A stretch of 64,000 bases of DNA from Collybia mongolica. Its lineage: Eukaryota > Basidiomycota > Agaricomycetes > Agaricales > Clitocybaceae. Shown in pieces: positions 1 to 12,300 of the stretch. The stretch lies in NCBI GenBank assembly GCA_013420905.1, contig JAAXNY010000014.1, positions 434,001 to 498,000 of the forward strand, written 5' to 3'. Position 1 is the first letter of the stretch. Each line of letters starts with the position of its first letter. The notes under the pieces were generated by a model that saw only the letters and a program-made list of their open reading frames with translations, was not told where the DNA came from and made no database searches. A program made the position numbers and the translations under genes.

Positions 1-99
1 CCAGGGCATCTACCTCTGATGTAACGTTTTTTTTAAAGAATCTGTCATAGATTTACGGTGGTGTGGACGTATTCCTTTCTGGCCTGTGACCGGCTCAAG

Positions 100-938
100 G
101 GGACATGGCAGATTACAGAAACCGCTCCCAGATATCTGATGTTTCACCGGAAATCGCTGGAACATCCTTCGCAAATTTCAACCGCGACGAGCTGAAAGCA
201 ATGATTGATACTGCCCATAGTGTTGGTGTGAAAGTCGCAGTCCATGCCAATACAGCTAGTGTGATCGAAACTGTATTGGAGCTGGGCGTGGATACGGTTG
301 AACATGGTCAAGATCTACTGGATCCAAGTAGAGGCGGGGACGGAACTGACGTTATCAAGAAATGGACCGAGCTAGGTAAAAACACAACCTGGGTCCCAAC
401 GTTGGCCGTATTTTACAGCATGGCCAAGTTGGGCTCACCAGACGCTGCGGAAAACTGGGAGAGGGCAAAGAAGTCATTCCAGACCGTACTTAAAGGAGGC
501 GATGTGCAACATGCCATTACGGGTGGGAAGGGCATCAAGATCGTTTGCGGAGGCGACACGGGTGCGTTTCCGCATGGAGAAAATGGGTTGGAGATGGTGA
601 TGATGCGTAAGCTCGGTGCTGGCTGGGAAACCATATTGCGGTGGGCGACACTGGCTGGGTGGGAGTGCGTTAGAGGGATGCAATGGGAGGGAGAACATGG
701 ACAGGCGAGGATCAAGGCGATCGAAGACGGTGCATGGGCAGGCGCCGGAGGGAAATCAGCATTGGAGAGGAATGTGCCATTCGGTGCGATTAGGACTGGT
801 TGGGCTGCGGATTTAGTTGGGATTGAGGGCGTCCTGGATGGGGATGCTGATGCGTTCGAGAAAGCTATCCTAACTGGGGTTAGATTTGTCATGAAAGGGG
901 GGACGGTATACAAGGGAGATGGGAAAGAGGTGCTGTGA
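100..938 (+). CDS. Amidohydrolase (metal-dependent hydrolase), 3' part
   Basis: C-terminal part of an amidohydrolase-superfamily enzyme of the imidazolonepropionase/prolidase-like group, which hydrolyses amide or C-N bonds at a metal centre in a TIM barrel. Visible motifs are VAVHANT (metal-binding His), DTVEHG (second His) and CGGDTGAFPHG (catalytic Asp region), ending in the usual beta-sandwich return VMKGGTVYKGDGK. The reading frame hits TGA at 87-89, so the visible coding part must start after a splice acceptor, probably the AG at 98-99. The residues MADYR match the family segment that normally follows IKV. The upstream exon ends near base 20 or lies outside the window. The first part of the enzyme is missing, so the substrate cannot be named. 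A 39-bp hairpin lies 72 bp past the stop. Confidence 0.85.
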
Positions 939-1009
939 GGGTGCTTGTCGCCTCAAATGCAGCGTCCTGTACTAGGAGAATAGAGATAAAGCTGGGTTTC
1001 CCTCTACAT

Positions 1010-1048
1010 GTTTTCCATGTCCTTATGTAACATAAGGACACGGAAAAC
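1010..1048. repeat. Near-perfect inverted repeat (19-bp arms, 1-nt spacer)
   Basis: Bases 1010-1028 and 1030-1048 are reverse complements with one mismatch. The centre is CTTATGTAACATAAG. It lies just downstream of the amidohydrolase stop and could fold into a hairpin in the 3' UTR or be a tiny foldback element. No neighbouring copy was seen. Confidence 0.8.
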
Positions 1049-3160
1049 AAAAATCAACATAGGTAACTCCTGAGGCCTGAGCTTGGGGAGTAAGAGGTCA
1101 CTTCCACGAAGACTTCCACGTGAATTGTGTTCAAGATGTCACGATCCATTCAGTTCTGAACGAATGCGTTAGTCGTCCGAGTCTTTAATCGTCCGCGCCC
1201 AGGATCGTCCGCAACACCCCGAAGCCATTCAACAGCAGCCCTCAGAATGGTTCCATGTTATAAGAACTGCGTGGTAGGTGGAGCCTTTACTCTCAACGAC
1301 TTTGGAATAACTGTAGTTAATTATTGGTTGGAATCGTTAGAGCCAAGGTGGGGACAAAGTACCCGTTCAGATCATCTTCGAACTCTGGTGCTTTCTGCTG
1401 GGCTAGTAATTCGTCTCGGCGACGAAGTGGGGGTCTTCCCAAGCACCATAACTCAACCAAGGTCGATATTTGGCGGCCAAATTCCCTAGCCGGAGAGAGT
1501 GAAGCTCCCAGTTTACAAAACAAGTGACATTTCCAGCGACATAGAGCAGAATATTCGAGAGATATAAAGGAATATTGGGTAGGAGGGCTGCAATAGGCGA
1601 CTTAAATTTGTCCAGGACAGCATCTCCGGTGATCCTGCTTTTTTCGTCGTGCCCATTTAGACTCAGAGGGAGATTCCTGCTTGAGTTCAAATAGAAACTG
1701 ATGGAAATCTGAAACCTAGTCGAATACCGCCGTAAATGCTGCATGAGTCCTAGCTTTGGAATTACGGCCAAAGGACTCATCAATCTACTTCGCGTGAGTA
1801 AACCTATGCACTGAGGTACTTCTAAGCGGAGCAACTGAACCACAATTCCAGTATAAGATATCAGATGGTCCTACATGCATTGTCGTTGAGGGTAATACAG
1901 ATCCTAGAACATAACATACCTTAATTCGGAGTTTTTCCATAAACGTTTATTAGCATGGAACCTGGGAGCCTTTCCATGATTATAAAATCTGGTTTCATCC
2001 GGGTTTCTAGGTCTTGATCTAGGGATTTGAGGACGCCGGAAATTCAAGCGTTAAGTTCAGGCTGTTCCCCGAGCCCCTGCACAAGGTAGGTTTCTTTTGA
2101 ATCATTTCGAGCTCTCCACCAGTAATTAATTGCGTCTGAAATTGGATATAATTGTCGACGATAACACTTGGTGCATGTTGACAGTTCATAAACAAGGACT
2201 TGCACGACGTGTATGAGTTTGGGAGATTTTTTTGCCGTTAAAGAGTGAGGGGTAGCTTACCATGTTCTTGTCAGGTGACAGAGTGTTGGCTGATATTGCT
2301 TGAGCGACATGCCAATTTCTTCAATGCCGCATAATAAGCGATTCTTGATAGGTCCACTGAGTCCCCATTAACCGTCCAGGGAGGTAGTAAAGAGATGGCC
2401 CAACACGGCTGTAGTGGACTGGTTGAGAGTGGCACGGTAGTTCTTGGCGCCGTCCAAATCGAGGCGCGTCGAATCATCACGTGTTGCCTGTGGGAACACG
2501 ATATTTTCAGCGGGGTTATAAACTTTTTTTTTTGCAGCCTTCCAACCCCCGCCATGCACAATAAATACGCTCTCTCCTGCCCGTTTTCCATCCATCTTTC
2601 ATTTCTCATATATCCAGGCGTTTAATGAGTCTCTTCACACACGCAAATGTCGCTATCATTTCCGATCGCGCGCAGCATTGGAAATTCAGCTAGGATCAGG
2701 ATCGTCGCAAATTTTCGTTTTTCAACCTCATCGCATCGACGTGCAACCCATGAACCAAGTCAAGGCCCCAGTACCTGTTATGGACTACACACACTAGGGG
2801 CCTGTTACGTTCGTGGGAGATCTAACTCGATCTATTCGTCACCGCCGTTCAGCTCCGTTCTGGGGCTGGGTGGATACACGGGGCTTGGGTTGAAAAGTTC
2901 TTTCAGAGTTGAGGATGGATTGTCCTTTGTGACGATAGGGGCCGTTCTCGTAGTTTTGGAACACACATTTATTCCTTGGCCAGATTCCGATCTTGACACT
3001 ATCTGCTGTTCGCTCACCTGTATAATTTTTTTTTTTACTTAAGTGATATCAATGAAGCCGCCTCTTTTATACAGTAAACTATCCACAACGATTCGAACGT
3101 TTTTCTGAGCACTCAGGTTGTGAGCCAATTGGTAACCTGGGACCAAACAAGGACGCAAAC

Positions 3161-3484
3161 ATGTTGAAAAGCTTGGGTTGGTTTTCTCTGTTTGACGCTC
3201 ATTATCATTTCCAGCCTGCTGCCCGCCATGTTCAAAGCGGGCTTCAATATGTTAAGAATGTTCATTCTTCCCAGACCAGTAAGTTTCTAGCTCTCAATCA
3301 CTGACATAAAAGCGCGCGCTGAACATGACACTCCGCAGGCATTCACCTTCCCGCTTTCAAACCCCACAAACGCCAATCCCATTTATCGCGTCAAATCGTT
3401 CAGTACGAGAATAGAAGGCATAACAACCCCATTTCGTACGCCTTCATTAATCTGCCTGTTGATAGGCAGAAAACGCTCATTTAA
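3161..3484 (+). pseudogene. Possible two-exon gene fragment, unrecognised
   Basis: An ATG at 3161 opens MLKSLGWFSLFDAHYHFQPA and continues to a GTAAGT donor after 3278. The acceptor CTCCGCAG leads into 3339, giving 87 codons in frame to the TAA at 3482. The same frame continues past the TAA as SRTLIVNYYLTPGG before another stop, which suggests that the TAA interrupts a longer ancestral frame. The protein-like composition and clean splice sites argue for real or formerly real coding sequence. No family is recognised. Confidence 0.3.
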
Positions 3485-5271
3485 TCTCGTACACTTATCG
3501 TGAATTACTATCTTACTCCGGGTGGTGCTTAGCGGACAACAGCTTCCTCTTTGAACGATCTCAGTTCCTCGGCATATACGGACCCACAAGCAGCACTCCG
3601 CGCCGCCCGGAACTCAACAAAAGTTCCAGAAAAAGACAGAAACCCGGTTCCGATAACAAGTGTTGCTGCTCTTGCCATGATCCGAACACGCCAACACAGA
3701 CAGTCGAGTCTTCACCTTTTGATACCGCCGTGTTTGTTGCTGATCAATTACAGGCTACTAGGCGCCACTTCGATCACATGGGGACAAGCAGAAGGGCTTT
3801 TCTTGTGAGGATCTAGCCTGAATATCTCAGGTTCTTGCATGATTAACCAGTTCGTCAGGACCCTCCTTCCCCGTCTCCAGTTCTGACACGTCGCTCCTAC
3901 CAATCTGACACCGATGTGGGCGATTATTACTTCCTCAAGTTGTGACGTTACTAATCTCTTGGCTCGTCCCTATAGACATCCGCGATTCTCTACGACCTGG
4001 TGGGTACTAGATTTCGAAGGCGGGGGGTCTTATGTTAACGTGCCACATAGTCTCCGGTATCCCCCAGGCAACTGGTAAGATACCTATCTCGAGTTACCAA
4101 GGAATGGCTGACGACCGCACTGAAAGCGCAAGCTAAGTGAACGGAGGAACTATGGAAAATTTGGGCAGGAAGATGTACGTCTTTGCGTGGCGTAGAACTA
4201 ATCAAACGTGATGAATCGCGACCGTTTAGGTTAAAGACCAAGGCGACGCCGCTGGGTCTCCGCGTTCCTTAAGGCGTAGTATAGGCACGATAAGCTCCGT
4301 GAAAGCAAGCAGTTCGGTTCGCCTCGTCCCCATAATTTCCACCCGTGTATAAGCCTAACATGATTACAACTGTTAGGACGCAAATAGGAAGGGACCACAA
4401 GCGGATTCGCCACCATCACAACAGTTGTTCAGTAGTCCAAAGGTTGCAGTCGTGTTTTTTTTTTGTCACGATCACGTCACGCTCATTCCTCACCTCCAGA
4501 GTCAGAGATCGCGATCGCAATCGCAGTCGCGTGGAAACTCACTGTATTTTGAACTTGATCTCTCGCCGATCATCGAGGATGTGCGGGCGCTCCATCCTGT
4601 TACAACCGGAAATGCTGCTCGTGCCATTGAGAACAATAAATTAATTTCTAGCTGCGCACAATCACCATGGATTGGCGATGAAACCTTATCAAAGAATGAA
4701 CCTTCATCATCCCTAAGCTTTTCAAGCTTAGGCGATGTCCTTGAAAAGGTGCGTCTCATCATTTATCTATCACTATTGGCCATTATGTTTCGTGTATATC
4801 TCGACGGAGGTGTTCATTTATCTGTCTGCGCCATCACGTGCCCCTATTGCGGTCCCCTTTCGCCTGCCTTCCTCCACGTGAAGGACTGACATTTAAGGCT
4901 CTGAAGAACTTCCCCTTTGGTCGTTCCCAACCTCTATCTATATCGGCTTAACACATGAACCCAGCGATGGTGGCTGCATATATCGTTTGCTTTCACTTCT
5001 TATCTCGCATTGCACTGTTCCTTCATCTTTCCTGTCACTCAAACTTCTCCGACTGGCGTAGCCCCAACACCATATTCAAGATTTCGACCACTGGGACGGC
5101 TCGGAAGCAACAGATGGACATACTAGCAAGCTTCTTGATACTTCGTTCATGCGCTCGTCCACGCCTTGTGGGCGAGACGCCGGTCAGTCACCCTCAAGTC
5201 TTTCATGAATGCTTGTCTGATTAGCTGCAGATACTGTCATATGGGATGTCGATTGGCCTTCGATCCCAGCG

Positions 5272-5865
5272 GTGGTCCTGACCGTTCCTACACCAGTTCC
5301 GTCCAAATCCCCAGAGACTCCCTCATCTGGTCCAATCCCGGGCACTCACGTTACTCAGAAACCACTTCCAATTCCGACTCGGGGACCCAACCAAGTGGAT
5401 TCCAGCATTATCCCAAAAGGCCTAGGTATCGCGGTAGACGAACTGGGCATGCTGTCTGACCGTGTGGGTGGCACTAAAGAGTCATTCCAGGAAGGATGCC
5501 AGGCGGCGGCTGCGGAAGTCCGTTCAAGCGTTCCTTTGGCGGCTGGACGGCATGTATTGGCTGCGCTTGCACGTTTATTTTTGATTCAGAAGGCAACCAA
5601 TCAGGGAAGGCCACAAGCCGCTCGTTTCGAGGACCATGTGATCGATAGTTTTCCAGGAAGGCGGCAAGGCTTGGATATTCCTTTGGACTCTGGAGGAAGA
5701 CGCTGGTTTGGACCTTCATCAGCACGTGACGGCGCAGAACACGCGGATTCTGGATCCAGTGTAGTGTTTACGGCTTGCGGACCTCATATGCACTGGCTTA
5801 ATGGAACCTCACGGACAGAGCCAAGAAGACGCTGGTTTGGATCAAGACGTGCTTTCGTTCCTTGA
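5272..5865 (+). CDS. Unclassified 197-codon open frame
   Basis: This is the longest plus-strand frame in the gene-poor interval. It begins with a Pro/Ser/Thr-rich stretch (residues 1-45), then an Ala-rich, probably helical middle (residues 55-105), and ends with two related motifs RRWFG, about 43 residues apart, encoded by a repeated 17-mer (5696-5712 and 5825-5841). No start context, intron pattern or family similarity supports it strongly. It could be a terminal exon of a gene whose other exons I could not find, or noncoding. Confidence 0.2.
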   Translation: MVLTVPTPVPSKSPETPSSGPIPGTHVTQKPLPIPTRGPNQVDSSIIPKGLGIAVDELGMLSDRVGGTKESFQEGCQAAAAEVRSSVPLAAGRHVLAALARLFLIQKATNQGRPQAARFEDHVIDSFPGRRQGLDIPLDSGGRRWFGPSSARDGAEHADSGSSVVFTACGPHMHWLNGTSRTEPRRRWFGSRRAFVP

Positions 5866-6661
5866 TGGGGTCAACGGCGGTTATAAAGCATGATTTTTAG
5901 ACTTTCCACTGCGCAAAATGGCTGGTTAGTTGGGTGAAAGCGGGCTTGAAGATCATGGAGAAGCTACGAAGACAAGGGTTAATTCTCGACCACAAGGCGT
6001 ACAGATGGTCACGGCAATCTTACTCCTCTTTCATCGACTCCCAGATGTTCGGTTTTATGAATGATCCTACTGAATCTAGCCTCTCGGATCCGAACAGGTC
6101 CATTTTGTGCCGCGCGGACATCGATCCTGGCTTTTGTGTTCTCGTGTCTGGACTGTAGCCTCTGTAAAGCCTTGTATCTTATCTTTAGTAAAGTGATTTA
6201 ATTGCCTTGATTCAATCCTGGGTTTGGGCAATGGGCATCGCAAATTTTGCTTAACGATGACATATTTTCGTTCGGGTAAATCACGTGGTGGATGGGCGGC
6301 TCGGGTCTGCCCCTTTTTGTGGATCCGAAAATTTTTTCGTTAGGGAAACGGGAGAGTGGTAAATTGATTCCGGGTCGAGGATACGGAACGGAGAATCTCT
6401 TCTTTATGAAAGAAAAGTAAGGAAAAAAGACTATACCACGACAGCCAAACATGGGCCTTTTCATCGTATTATAAGGTATCAACAAGCACGCTGCTAAGGC
6501 GGTATGATCGGGGAAGACATGTGTCACCTTGAACCCAGAATGAAGGTGTACCGTACCGCCGTTTCGTCACTGGAGTCGCCCGTCCGCTGCGCTGGGTTCG
6601 TCGACTTTCGTCTGGTTTTCTACATAATGCTTGGCTGTCTGAGCTAACCTCAACGCCCATC

Positions 6662-9068
6662 ATGTCAGTTCCCCCCCAGAACCTCGAACATGCTCCCTCA
6701 CACTGGCACCCCCCAAACCGTCCCCAGGCCAGCTTTGTTGAGCGGGCAAAGACGGTCGGCAAGACAATCTTGCATCATGCAAAGAAGCATACCGGCGTCG
6801 GTATCGTTTGCGCTGTCGCTTACTTCGATCCGTGAGTTCCGTCGTTACACTTACTGAGGAGATGTTAGTCTGACGCTTAACATTATACAGTGGAAACTGG
6901 GGCGTAGACCTGCAAGCAGGGTCTCAGTTCGGTTATCGGCTCTTGTTCGTTGTGCTCCTTGCCGGTCTTTTCGCCGTTTTTCTCCAGGCAAGACACTGAT
7001 CCTTATCGATGGGGCGATGATGGAAAATTAAATTATCTTTTCGTCTTTCTAGGTTCTTGCCAGCAGACTTGGTTGCGTCACAGGACTAGGTATGTAAAGA
7101 TATCGCTGGATAGTGTCATCATTTCGTGCCCCCGGCGGCTCTCCGTCTGAGCGAAAGCCAACGTGATTGGTTTTCGTGTCAGAATGACCATGCCTTACGT
7201 TGGTCAAGGCCCGGGATCCGCAATGTAGCCACACAGGCTTCATACAAGGTCCAAACAATCGGCGCGGTGCCACTTCACTACTTATTTTTACTCTCGCCAC
7301 TTGTTATTCTGGGAATAGTTACTTATTCTTAACCCTAGATCTTGCGTCACATTGTCGCCTATTGCTTCATAGTCGGCCAAAGCACCCCCGTTTCTACCGT
7401 TGGTTTGGTCTCTATCCCCTCTACGTTTTTTCAGAGGTCGCGATTATCGCTACAGACCTTGCTGAATTGCTTGGATCTGCGATCGCACTATGCATGCTCT
7501 TCCCGAAACTTGAGCTTTGGCATGGTGTGCTATTAACCGCCTTTGATGTCTTCATTGTCCTCGCGTTAGGCGACCCACTCCGCGGCAGGCCTGTCCGAAT
7601 GTTCGAATTCCTGATCGCTGGATTGGTACGTACCTCTACTCATCGCGTTCTATTGAATCTCATCCATATGATAGGTTATTGCTGTCTTGATTTGCATGGC
7701 TATCATCATTGCGAAAGTAGACGTCAATTGGGCTAAAGCTTTCGAAGGCTACATCCCATCAAAATACATTTTTGCGTCAGGAGGTCTTTACACGTGTAAG
7801 CTTTGCCACTGCTCCGTTTTTGTGACCCACGCTGACACCTTACTCAGCGGTCGGCATCTTAGGCGCCACGGTCATGCCCCATAGTCTATTCTTAGGCTCT
7901 GCACTTGCTACGCAGGACAGGATATCCCCCGCACCGAAAAAAATAAAAAAATCGGCTTCGATCACGGATGATTCCAAAAGTTCATCCGAAACAGTGTCCT
8001 TCCAGCCTAAGACGAGGCGTCAGCGTATTCTCGGCTCAATCAAAGAATCCATCTGCACACCGTTCCGGATCCCCGAAGCCAGCGAGTATTCCACCCGCGC
8101 AACGCGACATTGTGACAGGGAAAACAAACCTTTCGCGTTTGTGAAAGCGCACATCTACCATGGGATTGTGGATGTTGTTTCAAGTCTCCTTGGGTTCGCG
8201 GTATTGATCAACTCGCTGTTCGTGTTCTGCCGAATTGTCGCCTTCCACTCCCTAGCTCATCTTCTATGCCTTCTAATTTTTCAGGATCTTAATTTTGGCA
8301 AGTGCGGTGTTCTTCTACGGCAGCAACTCTGCCGGGAACGCTACGCCGGCCAGCCTGTTCGATGCTTATGACTTGATCAGAGATCTCGTTGGCCAACGTT
8401 AGTGTTATTATATTTATCTCAGAGCTCCTAATCTTAACATCAACTCAATAGCGGCTGCAACATTATTTGCGATTGCCCTCTTGGCTGCTGGACAGGTAAA
8501 TTTCCGACCCACTCGATAAAAGCTTCTTTAATCACCACGTCCTCTCCAGAGCTCATCGATAATAGCCACCGTAGCAGGGCAGGCCGTTTGCGAAGGCTTC
8601 TTGAACTGGCGCGTCTCGGTGAGACCCGATCTTTCACCTTTTTGTGGCTCAGCATACTCACGCTATTCATAGCCTGCATTGCGCCGCGTCCTCACACGTC
8701 TCCTAGCGATCATCCCATCCATGGCAGTCGCAATTGCCATAGGCAGGGAAGGCATCGATGCCCTGCTTGTTGCATCGCAGGTCGTCCTCTCCATCGTCCT
8801 GCCCTTCATCACCTTCCCACTCATCTACTGCACCTCGTCGAGAGCCATCATGAGCGTTCGCAAACCCCGCCCTCCCATGCCCGATGGTGTTGCGCCCACG
8901 GCATCGACTGACACCAACACAGCTTCTGAGCTAGAGAGTGCCAGCGACGAGATGGTTGACTTTAGCAGTGGCAAAATAGCGACTGCGATCGGAGGCGCGA
9001 TCTGCTTGCTGGTCATTGCAGCAAACTTATATGTGATCGTGAGCCTGGCACGAGGAGAGGAGGGCTAA
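6662..9068 (+). CDS. NRAMP (SLC11/Smf-type) divalent metal transporter
   Basis: Ten exons: 6662-6831, 6891-6987, 7053-7089, 7339-7625, 7675-7795, 7848-8217, 8285-8397, 8452-8495, 8550-8618, 8673-9068. They give 567 residues, typical for fungal NRAMPs. The family imports Mn2+, Fe2+ and related ions with protons at the plasma membrane or endosomes. Signatures are the metal-binding DPGN in helix 1 (residues 56-59, split by intron 1), ATDLAELLGSA in helix 3, the helix 6 motif ATVMPHS (Met247, His249) and the helix 8 stretch AAGQSSSIIATVAGQ. A hydrophilic loop of about 70 residues follows helix 6, and the C-terminal tail before the last helix is Ser/Thr/Glu-rich. Intron 2 has a GC donor (GCAAGA). 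Intron 3 is unusually long at 249 nt. The 3' end faces the UTP14 3' end across 266 bp. Confidence 0.95.
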
Positions 9069-9334
9069 GTCGACTGTTGATTGTTTGGGACCAGCATGGT
9101 TGGATTGCTCAGTTGCTAATGAGGACCCCATACATCGAGACGATAGTAATGACGACAGTGATGTCTAAAAACGTGCCGTGAGATACTTATGTACGATTGT
9201 TAATGGCAAGCAGGAAATAAAAGTTGGTTTTTCTCAGTGACAGTAAGCGTCATTGCTTAATTTACCGCGGAGGCCAAAAGGAAATATGCAACGTTTCCGA
9301 TGAGTAATAACAAATGCGATGGATATGCGATAGA

Positions 9335-12300
9335 CTATTGAGTTAACTTCTCCAGTGGATTGATGATCACTCCAGGCTAGAAGGAGCCAACAGTCAGTTC
9401 CCAAGCTTGTAGCAAGGACGAGAGAAAGCTACAAACCTTTTTGACTACTCTCGGCAGTGTTGCTCGCTGGAACGCTACTCTCGTATTCCATTCGGTGCCA
9501 AGGGGCCTCTCCATCGTGCGCTCGAACTGCGCCTTGCTGGTGTATGGGTATGGCAGGTCTTTGACGAGGTATTTTGCCGCCTTTTTGTCTCGCTTCTCCG
9601 AGATAATGATATTGGCCTTGTTATAATCGGCCCGCGTCGTGGGATCGATACCCGCGATCTTTTTTATCCGGTGTGGCTTGGGCGGCGCCGATCGCGTGCC
9701 CTGGCCTCCCCATGAGCCCTAAATACAGTTTGTATAAGTAGGGCGCAGAATGATTTTTTCCTTTCGCTTACCCAACCAGGAATAGTCGTGTCAACCTCCC
9801 GCGGAGCATCGGCAGCAATTTCTCGCTTTTTGGCTTCTTCAAAGTCCTGGATACATCTCATGTAAACTGAAGCCGGATAATGGACGGAATGAGTTTGGGC
9901 TTACCTGAACTACGTTATCGCCAGCGAAAGCGAGGGCTACCAAATCCCTTTGTTCAAAGCCCTTCAGCCCTTCAGCTTTGGCTTTGCCCTTAAGATCAAC
10001 AATCTTTTCTTGCTCCTCGATTTCACTGTTGGCATCCGAATCGTCATCCGCAGTGACACCGTTGGTTACCGGCAGTTGCTTAGGGGCCTTCCCCAGAGGC
10101 TTAGGTGCTGTGACCTTAGAAGGTTGACTCAATGGAGCGGGGGTTGCCAATGTCAAAACGCTGTCCATTGTAATCTCCACTGTGGCGTCATCTTTCGCTT
10201 TCTCCTTCTCCTCCTCGCGACGTTTCGCTTGCTTTTTGAGCTTGTTCTTTGACTTCGTGATAGCAGTGCTGTCCTTGCTGACGATGATCTCGTTATTCTT
10301 CCGAGGTGCCTTCAATACGGCGTCAGTGCCATGGGGGGCAAGCCATGGGTTTACTTCATCTGCATCTGCGAGGGGTACTGTTGGTCGTCTGAGCGCCTCG
10401 GGAGATGCGGGTGGAGATACGAGGTCAGTCGACCTAAGAGTGACGCTTGACGTGTCGGACGCTAGAGACCCCAGCGGTCGCTTAGCCAAAGGCCGATTGT
10501 TAGCCTGCAATGTTTCCGAAGCTGAGTCTAGGCAAGGAGGCGTAGTGAATGTAAAAAAAACACACCGTTGCGCCGGGGTGATACACCACTCGGCCTCCGA
10601 CCCTCTGAGTGATCACGCCACTCGTAGGGTCCACATCATGTGCGATGGATTCTTCTGCTTCACTGTCCTCAGCATCCGGCTGTCCACCTATTTCTCTCAC
10701 GAAGTCATCAACGACCTTGTTTGCGTCCTGCTGTTGCCGCGCCATTGCGTCTTTCATGAACTTCATGTCGAATATGCTCTTTCCCTTGCCACCCTGCTCA
10801 ATCCTGATGCTTCCGTCCTCCATTTCAATTCTCTCCAGTTCATCGAATGCTCCTTGTTTTATCCTTTCGATCCCACCTTCCGCGTCCCCGTCGTCCTCAT
10901 CGTCATCGTCATCGTTCTCACCGCCACTCTCGTCTTCGCTGCCAACACCCCGTATCTTCCGCCTCAACTTCTCTCCGCGCGCCAACATCTCCTCGATCTC
11001 CCTCCGACCCTCTTCCCCCTCCCGTCCCCTCATCTGTCGAGCCCATTTGCCTGTATGTTTGTGTCTTAGAGTTGCTCTCTCTCTTGCCCTGTCCACCTCT
11101 CGCTTCATTCTGCTCTCCTCGTCCTCACTTCCAGCGTCCTCGCCTAATTTTTCTCCCAGCCTTTCTCGCTCCTTTCGTTTGATCTTCCGATATGTCTTGC
11201 TTTTGATCTTGCCTACCCGCCTTGCTTTGACTTCGGCGCGGAACATCAACTCTCGCATTTTCCGGAGCTCCCCACGTCGCTCAGCAACCTCTTCCACGGA
11301 TAGCTTATTCATTTGCAGCATCGTTTCCTCCGTATGTTCGATATCCTCTTCACGAAGCTTTGCTGATTTAAGAAGGGCATCGACTGAGCTTTCTAGGGCA
11401 GTTGTTGGCTGGTGAGAAGCTGCTGTTAGGTACTGGACGAAACATGAGCATAAGGCATTACCTTAAACTTGGCAGCCAGTTCCAAGTTCGACGCCCTTCC
11501 ATTTGGCTGGGATTGCAGGGGAAAGCTTAGATGTTCAGCCTAGGAGACGGGTAGGGAACATATTAATATAACGACCATACTAAGCTGCTGATATCTGACC
11601 TCGCGGATCCGCTTCATCGTGCCCGACCACTTATCCACCTCTTCTTTCGTTTGTTCATAGGCTGCCTCACGGTCCAGACGCTCCTGGGCTCGTTGAGGTA
11701 AGGGAGCAGAGAGGGTTTTAGTTTTTGATGAAGATGGTCCAAGCGCCTTTGTTGATTTCTTCAAGGACTGGAGAACAGAAGATTGAGAAGAAAGGGGCGC
11801 AAGAAGGTCATCTAAGTTAAGCTTGGAACCTTTGGTTACGAAGTGTCAGTGTACACAGACCAAAAATAGACGATAGAAGATTAGCGCACCAGAAGATTGT
11901 GCACGAAATTCATTTTCTGCTCCAGCTTCCGTTCGCTCCTTGACTGTTACGCGACGTTTCCGCGAACGGTCTAGGTCTTGGGTCGCCTCATTATCTGCGG
12001 GCGCCTTGCGTTTTTTTGCTGAGGGATCAAGTGTCGAAATGAACTTCTCAAGGTCATCCAATGCTTCTGGTAACTCTTCGTCCGAGTCCGAGGGAGATAG
12101 GTGGAACTTGTCATCGCCGTCATCCGATTCAACGTCCGAGTCGTCATCCAGCATATCGTCGTCGTCGTTCTGCTGATCTTCGTCTGCGCTCAGGTTGGCA
12201 TTGGGTCGTTCACTTGTTTTCGTTTTGATTGGGGATTTAGCAACATTCTCGATATCGCTTCCATTGTCCACCTCCCCCTTTCCGTCCATAACATCCAACA

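Larger units (their letters stand above)
939..6661. other. Gene-poor interval
   Basis: Apart from the hairpin at 1010-1048 and the weak candidates at 3161-3484 and 5272-5865, no coherent gene is visible. Open frames are short, change frame often and match no family I recognise. A perfect 9-bp palindrome (4712-4720 with 4724-4732, loop TTC) is present. The last few hundred bases before 6662 are the NRAMP promoter and 5' leader. Confidence 0.5.

Noticed and set aside
9950..11415. Long plus-strand open frames opposite UTP14
   Set aside because: They are antisense shadows of the acidic and basic low-complexity UTP14 exons; their Ser-rich translations follow from Asp/Glu and Lys/Arg codons on the other strand.
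11433..11461. A 29-nt intron in UTP14
   Set aside because: Too short to splice; using the next in-frame acceptor (CTCACCAG) gives a normal 53-nt intron at 11409-11461 with the frame kept.
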